Below, piece by piece: positions 26,803 through 34,869 of a stretch of DNA of 64,000 nucleotides. Both the position numbers and the translations under genes were made by a program. How positions within the stretch are numbered: position 1 is the stretch's first letter; each line of letters starts with the position of its first letter. The notes beneath the pieces are model-generated. The model searched no databases and had not been told where the DNA came from. It saw nothing but the letters and a program-made list of their open reading frames with translations. The stretch lies in NCBI GenBank assembly GCA_019636285.1, contig JAHBXV010000033.1, positions 1 to 64,000 of the forward strand. The letters run 5' to 3'. This DNA is from Planctomycetaceae bacterium. GTDB lineage: Bacteria; Planctomycetota; Planctomycetia; Planctomycetales; Planctomycetaceae.

Positions 26803-28905
26803 CTAATCGGCGGCGAAGAATTCCTTGAGTTCGCGGAAGACTTTGTGGGCCCGTTCCTGGAACAGTTCGTTCCGTTTGACCCAGCCGATCGGGCGAACCG
26901 CCGTCCGGATCACCATGCGCTTGCTCTGATTTCCCAGTGCCGGCTGATCGCGTTCGAATTTCAGTTCGATTTCGACCGGCTGCCTTTCGGGACGGCTTCC
27001 CCAGGATCCCAGCCAGGTGCTCGATCCCTGTCGCAGAACGACCCGCTCGGGCTGTACATCCACGACGGTCGCCTTCAGATCGTTGACGAACCCGCCGAGT
27101 TTGTGAATGAGCATGTCGGCCCCGACGTACGCCTGAAAGCTGTTTTCAAACGTCAGGCGGTTGTCGACCGGTTCGGGCGCGACTTCAGCTTCTCGATGGC
27201 TGAGTTCTTCCCCCGAGAGCGAACGAACACAGTCCCGGCCGGCGTTCTTGGCGTCGTACAGGGCATTGTCGGCCCGTCGCAGCAGCAATTCCGCCGTGTC
27301 GCCCGGTTCGAGAGTCGCCACGCCGAACGAGGCCGTGACGCGCAAGGTCTCGACTCCGCCAATCGATGACTGACGAAGCGACGTCCGCAGCCGTTCCGCG
27401 CGGCGCATCGCGTCTTCGAGCAACGCCTCGGGGCACAGCACCACGAATTCCTCGCCGCCATAACGCGCGACAAGCTCCCCCGAATAAAGTTCGGTTTGCA
27501 GCAGCCGCGCCAGGTCGATGAGAACCTGGTCGCCCACGGCGTGTCCGTAGTGGTCGTTGATGCGTTTGAAGAAATCGGCATCGACGAAAATCAGGCTCAG
27601 GGAGGTGCCGGGCGTCTCCTGGGCTTCGCGCACCATGGTCTGTAGTTGGGTTTCCAGCTCACCACGATTGGCGACATTCGTGAGAGCGTCGCGCGTCGCC
27701 GCCTGTCGCAACTTCTGATATTCGGTACTGCGCTTGAAGTCCGATCGCTGTCGGCCGCGAAGAATTTCCGCGACGCCGCGGCAACGGCGATCGGGAGGAA
27801 CGAGCGGCAGAGACTGCGTTTCCACCTGCACGCGAGCATCCGCGGCCGTCGACAGCGTCAGCAGCGAGGTCTGCGGCTGACGATCGCGCAAAGCCCTGAG
27901 GATCCCGCATTCATCCGCCAGCAAGCGATTGCCGCGCGCATCACGACAGCCCAACAGATCGACAGTCCAAATCTGATCACGGCGTTCTTCGGCCGGGTAC
28001 CCCAACAGATCGGTGAGACCAGAACTCCACAGTACGATCTTGCGATTGGCATCAATCAGGTAATAGCCGTCGTACAGGCTTTCGAGCGTATACAGGTTGG
28101 CGAAGATGCGGCCGAGCCGTTCGGCGTCGAACAGGTCTTCCGCGGACGTGGGAAGCTGATCGTCGGTCGGATCGTCGCCGTGCGACAGGGGCGAACCCTC
28201 TTCTTCGATCCAGCGACCGAGCGCCTTCACGAGATTCGCATCGAACTGCGTGCCAACACCCCGCTGCAACTCGTTCATGATTTCGGAATGGCTGCGGCCG
28301 TCGCGATATGATCGCCGGGAGGTCTGTGATTCATACGCATCGGCGACGGTGAGAATTCGCGCGCCCAGATGCTGGGTCGACGTCCCACCCACCGCCGTCC
28401 CTTCGAGGGACGATTGGACGCCGAAAACCATCTTCAGCACTTCGGCATGCACGCCCCCCGCTTGAAGAACAGCCGCGGCGACATTCTTGTGCAGCGCCAT
28501 CAGGTCGCGCTCTTCGGGTGTCAGCGGTCCCGGCTTTTGCAGGATGTGGTCGGGAACGCCAATTTTGCCAATGTCGTGCAGCAGGGCTGCCACTTCGAGC
28601 ACGCGCAACTGCTGCGGTTCCCAGCCCAGGCGTTCCCCCAGACCGGCCGCCAGCATTGCCACGCGGCGACTGTGCCGCAGTGTCGCCAAGCTGCGGTGCT
28701 TGAGCGCGGTCATCAGCCGTCGCAGAAAATCACGGTCGATGATCCCCGACAGATGGGACTCAGGATCGTCGACACGGGCGTCCGCATGCAAAAGCAGCAG
28801 TTCCGACAGCGCCGCGGCCAGGTCGGTCAAACCACCGTGTTCCAATGCGGAATTCGGATTCGCGGCAGCAGGAGACACGGGAGACGGTGCAACGGCGGTA
28901 GGCAT
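26803..28905 (-). CDS. HD-GYP-like / PAS / GGDEF cyclic-di-GMP signalling protein
   Basis: 700 aa from ATG 28905 (MPTAVAPSPVSPAAANPNS); the frame to 28998 adds 31 unlikely residues. Domain order: an HD-GYP-like helical domain about 60-230 with the metal dyad H110-D111 (ALLHDIGKIGVPDHIL) and the late motif RILTVADAYESQTSRRSYRD but lacking the HHExxDGxGYP segment; a PAS-like sensor about 275-400 (GYYLIDANRKIVLWSSGLTDLLGYP); a GGDEF domain with GGEEF at about 483-487 and the FVDADFFKRINDHYGHAVGD nucleotide site, so diguanylate cyclase activity is expected; and a ~125-residue C-terminal beta domain of unknown type, perhaps PilZ-like. The hydrolase half is probably inactive or altered. No membrane segment, so it is cytoplasmic. 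Confidence 0.88.
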   Translation of the reverse strand: MPTAVAPSPVSPAAANPNSALEHGGLTDLAAALSELLLLHADARVDDPESHLSGIIDRDFLRRLMTALKHRSLATLRHSRRVAMLAAGLGERLGWEPQQLRVLEVAALLHDIGKIGVPDHILQKPGPLTPEERDLMALHKNVAAAVLQAGGVHAEVLKMVFGVQSSLEGTAVGGTSTQHLGARILTVADAYESQTSRRSYRDGRSHSEIMNELQRGVGTQFDANLVKALGRWIEEEGSPLSHGDDPTDDQLPTSAEDLFDAERLGRIFANLYTLESLYDGYYLIDANRKIVLWSSGLTDLLGYPAEERRDQIWTVDLLGCRDARGNRLLADECGILRALRDRQPQTSLLTLSTAADARVQVETQSLPLVPPDRRCRGVAEILRGRQRSDFKRSTEYQKLRQAATRDALTNVANRGELETQLQTMVREAQETPGTSLSLIFVDADFFKRINDHYGHAVGDQVLIDLARLLQTELYSGELVARYGGEEFVVLCPEALLEDAMRRAERLRTSLRQSSIGGVETLRVTASFGVATLEPGDTAELLLRRADNALYDAKNAGRDCVRSLSGEELSHREAEVAPEPVDNRLTFENSFQAYVGADMLIHKLGGFVNDLKATVVDVQPERVVLRQGSSTWLGSWGSRPERQPVEIELKFERDQPALGNQSKRMVIRTAVRPIGWVKRNELFQERAHKVFRELKEFFAAD

Positions 28906-29462
28906 GGGATCGGATTCCAGGATGTCGGTGGATGCACGGGGATGCACCAAGATGGGGTTCGGGGTCAGCCAGAACCTGGTCGCGGCCTTGAGACGCAAAG
29001 CATTTACTGAAAATACTTTACAAGAACTTCCTTCGCGAAATCTCGAAGAAAACCTGGGCGCTCTTCCACAGCGTGGAACGAATCCCTTCCGCTGAAACCT
29101 ATGTCATGCCCCGACTTGGTCAATTCCGGGAGGACAAGTTTCACACATGGAAAAAACTTGACGACTTGCCGAAATCTGGGGGCTCTGGTGGCTTTGAGAG
29201 GGAGACAGCGTGATTTTCCAATTCGGAAGCCTCGATCCGCCTTTCGCGAAAGCCGCATAACGATTTAGAATCCGTGTCGTCGCCGTGAAACGTCTGGCGG
29301 ACGGCAAATGGAATCAACGACCGCATCAGCCGTGAGAGATCTGGCTTGAAGTTCCCCGTCCGGTTGATTTCATTCGGGAATCAACCCTGACCTTCCTGAC
29401 TCGTGCGAAACCTTGCGTGCCGATGGATCGGACCGGATCTGCTCCGGGCATGAGGCCAATGA
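28906..29462. other. 557-bp divergent intergenic region
   Basis: Between the GGDEF gene (minus) and the MMPL gene (plus). Short frames on the minus strand around 29004-29326 lack ribosome-binding sites and recognisable composition. No RNA gene, repeat or palindrome of note was found; it must contain both promoters. Confidence 0.4.
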
Positions 29463-32267
29463 ATGACACCATTGTTTGAGAAGAAGGACGCCTGGGGCAC
29501 TCCGGCCGCCATTTGGGTCATCGCCATTCTGGTGTTCCTGGCGCCCTTGGCGTGGTGGTCGGTCAGCAAAATCCGGCTGGAAAACGATGTCGAGGGTTGG
29601 CTCCCCGACAAAGACCCGGAACTTCGCGTTCTGCGCTGGTCTCACGAGCAGTTTCCCGTCGACGAGCGAATTTTCCTGACCTGGAAATCGAGCGGCCTCA
29701 ACGACCCCCGGCTGGCACAACTCGCCAATGAACTCGAGGGGGTTGTCGATGCTCAGGGAATCAAGCGCGTCGGTCTCAAGGAAATCGATTCCGTCACCCG
29801 GCCGATCGACGTCATCAATCGCATGCGCGAAAACGGCGTCGACAGCCAGGAAGCCGTGCAGCGGCTGACGGGCGTGATTCTGGGTGCCGGGCCGCTCCGG
29901 GTGCAGTTGGCCGAAGGGGCACGACCGCGACTGAAACGGGTCGAGAGTTTTCTGACCGAAGAGTTCCGCCGCGAATTTGGAACCGAACTCACGATTCGGC
30001 AACCTTCGGACCGATTCGCGGAACTGGTCTCGCTTCCGTCCACGGATGGGATCGACGATACCGAACTTCCCCCCGCGACATTGTCGGTGGATGGAACGCT
30101 GCGGGACGTCAGCACGCTCGATCACCAGTTGGAACTCGAGTGGCGCGGCTTGCGGATGGCGACCGCCGAAACGGACCGCGTGGCCAAATGGCTGTTGGCC
30201 CTGCGCGGCAACGAGCGGCTGGGGCTTGCCGACGGACCGCTGGTCACCGACTGCTTCTTCGTTCCCGGCATGCCCGTCGCGCTCGCCGTGAGTCTCACGG
30301 AAGCGGGTCTGGCGGAGAAATCCGAAACGCTGGAGAAGGTGCGTGACGCAGCCGCGCAATGCGGGATTAGCCGCGACGAACTGGCCATGGGGGGAAGCGT
30401 TGTCGCCGGCTCGGAATTGAACGCGGCGGTGAAGCGAGCCGGCTGGGATACCCGGTATCCCATTTGGAACCTGCCAAGACGTTCGGTGATTTTGATGTCG
30501 GGCCTGGTAGGAGCCGTGCTCGGCTTCCTGATGGTCCGCAGTCTGCGCCTGTCGGCCATGTGCCAGGTCGTTTCGATCTACGCGGCATTCCTGGCGACGG
30601 CACTTGTTCCCGCGACCGGCGGCACCATGAACATGGTGCTGGTGGTGATGCCAACCCTGCTGCTGGTGCTGACCCTTTCGGGGGCCATTCATGTCGTCAA
30701 TTATTGGCGGCATGCGGTCGCGGAGAATCCATCGACGGCGATCTCGACAACCGTTCGCACGGCCTGGCTCCCCTGCACGCTGGCCAGCTTCACCACCGCA
30801 ATCGGCCTGGCGTCGCTGTGCACGAGCGTCCTGACACCGGTTCGGGACTTCGGCTTTTACGCGGCGGTGGGCACTGGGATTTCGCTGTTGCTGGTGCTGT
30901 TCGCGTTGCCGGCGTTGTTACAGATCTGGCCAGGCAGGGTTCAGAAGCTCAAGGAGATCGACGTCGAGTCTTGGCGGACCTATGGGCGCTCGGTGACCCG
31001 TGCCCCGGGATTGGGGGCGCTGATCGCCCTGGCGATTTGCGCCGTCGCCAGTTTCGGGCTGACGAGATTCGAGACGGAAACGAAAGTCATTCGCTACTTT
31101 CCGGAGAGTTCCGAGGTGGTGAAGGACTACTGGTTCATCGAGAATCAGCTCGCGGGGATCGTGCCCGTGGAAGTCATCGTCCGCTTCGACGAATCGTCGC
31201 AGCAGGAGACGACACTGCTCGATCGCATGGAAGTGGTTCGGACCATCGAAAACAAACTGCGGAATCACGCGGAAATCACCGGCGCGATCTCGCTGGCCGA
31301 TTTTCTGGAAGTGACCGAGCGCCCCGCCGCCGACGCGGGCTTTCTGGCCAACAGCCGTTACAACAAGCGCGCGAACACCATGCAGGATCGCTTGCGGAGT
31401 GGAGAATTCGGCGGCGCGGCTTCGTTCTACCACTGGGCCGAGAAAGGCCACGACTGGTTGAAAACGGGCGACATGGCACTCAACCGGCCGGGTGATGAAC
31501 TGTGGCGCGTCACCGCCCAGGTCAACGTGATGTCGGACGCCAACTACGCGACGATTCGCTCGGACCTGGACAACATTGCCCGCGAGACATTGCGGTTGCA
31601 TGCCGGCGCCAGTCATGTGGTGACCGGAACGGTTCCCTTGTTCCTGAGAACCCAGCAGGCCGTGCTCGACAGCCTGATCGTGAGCTTTGGTCTGGCCTTC
31701 GTGCTGATCCTGGTCGTCATGGCCTTTATGCTGCGAAACCCCGTTGCGGCTCTCATCGCGATGGTTCCCAACATCCTCCCGGTCACGGTGGTGTTCGGCG
31801 CGATTTCCTATTTCGACATCCGCGTCGACATCGGAACGATGATTACCGCGTCGATCGCTCTCGGGATTGCCGTCGACGGGACGCTCCACTTCCTGACGTG
31901 GTTCCTGCTGCACATTCACCGCGGCGAAACGCGGCGCGAAGCCGTCATTCACTCGCTCGCTCATTGTGGCCCGGCAATGTGGCAGACCAGTCTCGCGGTG
32001 GCCGCCGGCCTGTTGGTGCTGCTCCCTGCCGAGCTGCTCCTCATCAGTCGGTTTGGCTGGCTGATGGCAGCGATGATCGGCGTCGCGCTCGTGGCTGACA
32101 TCCTGCTGCTCCCCATGCTGCTGGCTGGACCGACGGGTCGGCTGTTTGAACGGAAGCCGCGACGCGCGGCTGCCGCTGCCGAGTCGGTCTCGCATCCTCA
32201 CGGCGTCGTCCCGAGCCCGCATCTGAAGTCGACCGCCATGTCGACCGATCTTGGGGTGCATGGGTAG
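29463..32267 (+). CDS. MMPL/RND-family transporter
   Basis: 934 aa. Architecture of the MMPL superfamily: a first helix (AIWVIAILVFLAPLAWWSV), a large periplasmic loop, a bundle of helices (LPRRSVILMSGLVGAVLGFLMV...MNMVLVVMPTLLLVLTLSGAIHVVNYW...), then the same plan repeated (second helix GLGALIALAICAVASFGL, a second loop, and the bundle SLIVSFGLAFVLILVVMAFML...VDIGTMITASIALGIAVDGTLHFLTWF). The GIAVDGTLHFL motif matches the proton-relay helix. It should export lipids or hydrophobic compounds using the proton gradient; the substrate is unknown. Monocistronic, with the pyruvyl-transferase-like gene 134 bp downstream. The start ATG at 29463 lacks a strong ribosome-binding site. Confidence 0.88.
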   Translation: MTPLFEKKDAWGTPAAIWVIAILVFLAPLAWWSVSKIRLENDVEGWLPDKDPELRVLRWSHEQFPVDERIFLTWKSSGLNDPRLAQLANELEGVVDAQGIKRVGLKEIDSVTRPIDVINRMRENGVDSQEAVQRLTGVILGAGPLRVQLAEGARPRLKRVESFLTEEFRREFGTELTIRQPSDRFAELVSLPSTDGIDDTELPPATLSVDGTLRDVSTLDHQLELEWRGLRMATAETDRVAKWLLALRGNERLGLADGPLVTDCFFVPGMPVALAVSLTEAGLAEKSETLEKVRDAAAQCGISRDELAMGGSVVAGSELNAAVKRAGWDTRYPIWNLPRRSVILMSGLVGAVLGFLMVRSLRLSAMCQVVSIYAAFLATALVPATGGTMNMVLVVMPTLLLVLTLSGAIHVVNYWRHAVAENPSTAISTTVRTAWLPCTLASFTTAIGLASLCTSVLTPVRDFGFYAAVGTGISLLLVLFALPALLQIWPGRVQKLKEIDVESWRTYGRSVTRAPGLGALIALAICAVASFGLTRFETETKVIRYFPESSEVVKDYWFIENQLAGIVPVEVIVRFDESSQQETTLLDRMEVVRTIENKLRNHAEITGAISLADFLEVTERPAADAGFLANSRYNKRANTMQDRLRSGEFGGAASFYHWAEKGHDWLKTGDMALNRPGDELWRVTAQVNVMSDANYATIRSDLDNIARETLRLHAGASHVVTGTVPLFLRTQQAVLDSLIVSFGLAFVLILVVMAFMLRNPVAALIAMVPNILPVTVVFGAISYFDIRVDIGTMITASIALGIAVDGTLHFLTWFLLHIHRGETRREAVIHSLAHCGPAMWQTSLAVAAGLLVLLPAELLLISRFGWLMAAMIGVALVADILLLPMLLAGPTGRLFERKPRRAAAAAESVSHPHGVVPSPHLKSTAMSTDLGVHG

Positions 32268-32268
32268 T

Positions 32269-32298
32269 CGGTCGAGGGACGAGTGTCGAGAGTCCAGG
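32269..32298. repeat. GTCGAGGGACGAG word repeat
   Basis: GGTCGAGGGACGAGTGTCG followed by AGAGTCC, closely matching the GTCGAGAGACGAGTGTCGA word of the arm at 10535-10631 read on the minus strand. Located directly after the MMPL stop codon. Confidence 0.5.
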
Positions 32299-32401
32299 CA
32301 GCAAAATAAGATCCTCGACACAATCCGGAGCGCGAGTTGCTCGTGTCAGGGCATCATCCGACGTACGATCGCAGCATCGTCACCGGATGAGGGGAGCCAC
32401 C

Positions 32402-33655
32402 ATGAAGCGACGCGAATTTCTTGGCATGCTGGCCGCCGTATTGGCCGCGAAGTCCCTGCGTGCCGCTGATCGCGCGCCGCGAATTCTGTTGCGCTCGTCG
32501 TGGCAGGTCGTCAACATTGGCGACATCGCCCATACGCCGGGAGTCCTCGCCTTGTTGGAGCGGCATCTACCCAACGCAGAGGTGCGGCTGTGGGCCTCGG
32601 CCGACCTCTCGGACGAAGTCGCCGCCATGGAACATCGTCGGTTCCCGAACCTCAAGATCATCAAGGGAACCATCGGGTCCAACGGTCGCGCGTCGGATCC
32701 CGACTTGCAGGAGTCGCTCGAGTGGTGCGACTTTCTGTTGCACGGCTCGGGCCCGTCGTTCGTCGCGGCCAAAGACGTCGGGGCTTTCGTGAAGCATGTC
32801 GGCAAACCGTTTGGCATTTATGGCATCACCTACGGCGGAGCCGACGAGACTGTTCGAACGCTGATGTCGCGAGCCGAGTTTCTGTATTTTCGGGACTCCG
32901 TCTCGCTGGAACGCGCCCGGGCGGATGGTATTACGTCTAAACGGATGGAGTTTGGCCCCGACGGCGCTTTTGCGTGCGATCTCGCCAACGAAGACGCCGC
33001 CCGTACATTCCTCGCGGCTCACGGACTTGAAGAACGGAAGTTCCTCTGCTGCATCCCGCGATTGCGTTACACGCCCTACTGGCTGATTCGCAAAAACCGT
33101 CCGCTCGATCCCGAGAAGGACCGTCGCAATCGCGAAATGGCGGAGCACGATCATGCTCCGCTGCGGGATGCCATCGCGACCGTGGTCCGCGAGACCGATC
33201 ACCGCGTTCTCTTATGCCCGGAAGACATGACGCAGATGGCCGTCGGGAAAGAGCACGTCTTCGACAGGCTGCCCGCCGACGTCAAGAACCGCGTTGTCTG
33301 GCGGGAGAAATACTGGCTGACGGACGAAGCGCTCAGCACCTACCGGCTGTCATCGGGCCTGTTTGGCCTGGAAATGCACAGTCCCATCATGTGCATTGGC
33401 AACGGAATTCCTGCCTTGGTTGGGCGGTTCGAGGAACAGACCAGCAAGGGGTTCATGTGGCGGGACATTGGCCTCGGCGAGTGGCTCTTCAACTGGGATG
33501 TCCCCTCCGACCTCGCGAAGCTTAACGAAACGGTCCTGTCGCTGATTCGTGAGCCAGACAAAGCACGCGACAAAGCCGCCGCCGCCCGTCAACGGGTCGC
33601 CGATCTGCACGCCGCGAGCATGGCGGTCGTGGGGAAAGCGGCTCTCAGGCAATGA
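32402..33655 (+). CDS. Exported polysaccharide pyruvyl transferase-like protein
   Basis: 417 aa from ATG 32402, preceded by GGGGAG; five extra codons to 32387 are not needed. The start MKRREFLGMLAAVLAAKSLRA looks like a Tat or Sec signal with RRE-F-L. The body resembles the polysaccharide pyruvyl transferase fold: WQVVNIGDIAHTPGVLALLERHLPNAEVRLW, CDFLLHGSGPSFVA, PFGIYGITYGG, LYFRDSVSLERAR, FGPDGAFAC, VLLCPEDMTQM, YRLSSGLFGLEMHSPIMCIGNGIPALV. Known relatives move pyruvate from PEP to sugars in the cytoplasm, so an exported copy could have another substrate or act only as a binding protein. Its 3' end overlaps the convergent menC-like gene by 11 bp. Confidence 0.78.
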   Translation: MKRREFLGMLAAVLAAKSLRAADRAPRILLRSSWQVVNIGDIAHTPGVLALLERHLPNAEVRLWASADLSDEVAAMEHRRFPNLKIIKGTIGSNGRASDPDLQESLEWCDFLLHGSGPSFVAAKDVGAFVKHVGKPFGIYGITYGGADETVRTLMSRAEFLYFRDSVSLERARADGITSKRMEFGPDGAFACDLANEDAARTFLAAHGLEERKFLCCIPRLRYTPYWLIRKNRPLDPEKDRRNREMAEHDHAPLRDAIATVVRETDHRVLLCPEDMTQMAVGKEHVFDRLPADVKNRVVWREKYWLTDEALSTYRLSSGLFGLEMHSPIMCIGNGIPALVGRFEEQTSKGFMWRDIGLGEWLFNWDVPSDLAKLNETVLSLIREPDKARDKAAAARQRVADLHAASMAVVGKAALRQ

Positions 33656-34754
33656 CGGCGTGCTGAACCGTCAGTTGTCGAAGCCGCTCAGGATTGGGTT
33701 CCGGTAGCTGTGCTAGCGCCGTGACACCGGGAACCCCATCGGGTCCGGCAGTCAGTTCGATCGGGGTCTCAGCCAAATCCGTGGTGTAGAACCGCGAACT
33801 CGGGAAGATGTCCGCCGGGTAGGTGAAATTGGGGAGCATCGCCAACGCGATGCAGTGGCTCACTCCGACGGCTGACTCCAGCATGCCGCCGACCCAGCAC
33901 GGGATGCCCGCCTCCTGACACAGATTGTGGATGCGGACTGCGTTCGTCAGTCCGCCGACACGTCCCGGCTTGATGTTCACGTAGCGACACGATTTCAGCG
34001 CGATCGCGCGCTCCACCTGACGAACGCTGGAGATGGACTCATCGAGACAGACGGGGGTCTTCACGCGCGACTGGAGCGCGGCATGGTCGAGCACGTCGTC
34101 ATGGGCCAGCGGCTGCTCGAACATCGCCAGCTCGAGTTCGTCGAGTTCCTGAAACATGGTCAGATCATCGAGCGAATAGCCGCTATTGCAGTCGATGTGG
34201 AGCGTTGCCGTTGGAAATGCTTCGCGAACGGTGCGAACCATGGGCAGATCCCAGCCGGGGCGATACTTGAGCTTCACGCGGGGAAAGCCCTGATCGAGGG
34301 CGTTACCGACCTGTTCGACCAGATCCTCAAGTCGATCGGTGACGCCAAAGTCGGCTCCCACGGCCACGTGATCGCGCGTCGCCCCCAACAGGCGGTGCAA
34401 GGGTTGATTCTGCATGCGACCGTGGAGCGCCCACCAGGCCGTATCGAGAACCGCCTTGGCGAACGGGTTGCCCTTGAAGTGGGCCAGCCGTGCCTGCAAG
34501 CCTTCGCCGGATGTCACATCGACATTCAGCAAAGCAGGAGCCAACCAGCGCTGGCAAGTTGCGAAGATCCCCCCGGCCCACTCGGGACTGTAGCAGGGAG
34601 CAGCCAACGGACTGGCTTCCCCCCAAGCCGAGACCGACCCACTCGAAATCCGGCAAAGTACCGACTCGATCGCCGCATCTTCCCCATAGGCAGTCCGCCA
34701 GGGGGAAATCAACGGCATAGCAATGTGGTAGAGTTCAAGGCGAGTGATGAGCAT
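33645..34754 (-). CDS. menC: o-Succinylbenzoate synthase / N-succinylamino acid racemase-type enolase
   Basis: 369 aa. Muconate-lactonizing subgroup of the enolase superfamily. Visible catalytic set: VKLKYRPG (second Lys is the general base), HIDCNSGY and FEQPL (metal Asp and Glu), CLDESISS (metal Asp/Glu) and VNIKPGRVGGL (opposite-face Lys). GNPFAKAVLDTAWWALHGRM and GGMLESAVGVSH complete the family match. Expected to dehydrate SHCHC to o-succinylbenzoate in menaquinone synthesis; close relatives also racemise N-succinyl amino acids, and no other men gene is in the window, so the symbol is provisional. Started at ATG 34754. Downstream it overlaps the pyruvyl transferase-like gene tail to tail. 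Confidence 0.85.
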   Translation of the reverse strand: MLITRLELYHIAMPLISPWRTAYGEDAAIESVLCRISSGSVSAWGEASPLAAPCYSPEWAGGIFATCQRWLAPALLNVDVTSGEGLQARLAHFKGNPFAKAVLDTAWWALHGRMQNQPLHRLLGATRDHVAVGADFGVTDRLEDLVEQVGNALDQGFPRVKLKYRPGWDLPMVRTVREAFPTATLHIDCNSGYSLDDLTMFQELDELELAMFEQPLAHDDVLDHAALQSRVKTPVCLDESISSVRQVERAIALKSCRYVNIKPGRVGGLTNAVRIHNLCQEAGIPCWVGGMLESAVGVSHCIALAMLPNFTYPADIFPSSRFYTTDLAETPIELTAGPDGVPGVTALAQLPEPNPERLRQLTVQHAVIA

Positions 34755-34764
34755 ACGGGGAGGA

Positions 34765-34797
34765 GTGGTTAGTAGGTGGTGGATAGTGGTTGGTGAA
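34765..34797. repeat. GGTTGGTGG-type low-complexity repeat (plus orientation)
   Basis: GTGGTTAGTAGGTGGTGG followed by ATAGTGGTTGGTG; about 29 of 33 bases match the reverse complement of 7221-7251. Directly upstream of menC. Confidence 0.55.
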
Positions 34798-34809
34798 GCA
34801 CGAAATACG

Positions 34810-34849
34810 AAATTCTAAATCCGAAATTCGAATTTAGGATTTAGAATTT
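34810..34849. repeat. AT-rich perfect palindrome
   Basis: Arms AAATTCTAAATCC (34810-34822) and GGATTTAGAATTT (34837-34849) enclose a second palindrome AAATTCGAATTT. Strikingly AT-rich for this genome; lies between the VWA gene and menC, where it could terminate the VWA transcript or act as a cruciform site. Confidence 0.7.
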
Positions 34850-34869
34850 TGAGTTTCGAGTTTCTCTCC

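Noticed and set aside
29370-30713. Long minus-strand open frame (447 aa) opposite the MMPL gene start
   Set aside because: Gln/Arg/His-rich shadow translation of the MMPL gene, without domain similarity.
30918-32321. Long minus-strand open frame (467 aa) opposite the MMPL gene
   Set aside because: It is antisense to a clear MMPL coding region; its His/Asp/Arg-rich composition is the typical shadow of high-GC third positions and it lacks a ribosome-binding site.
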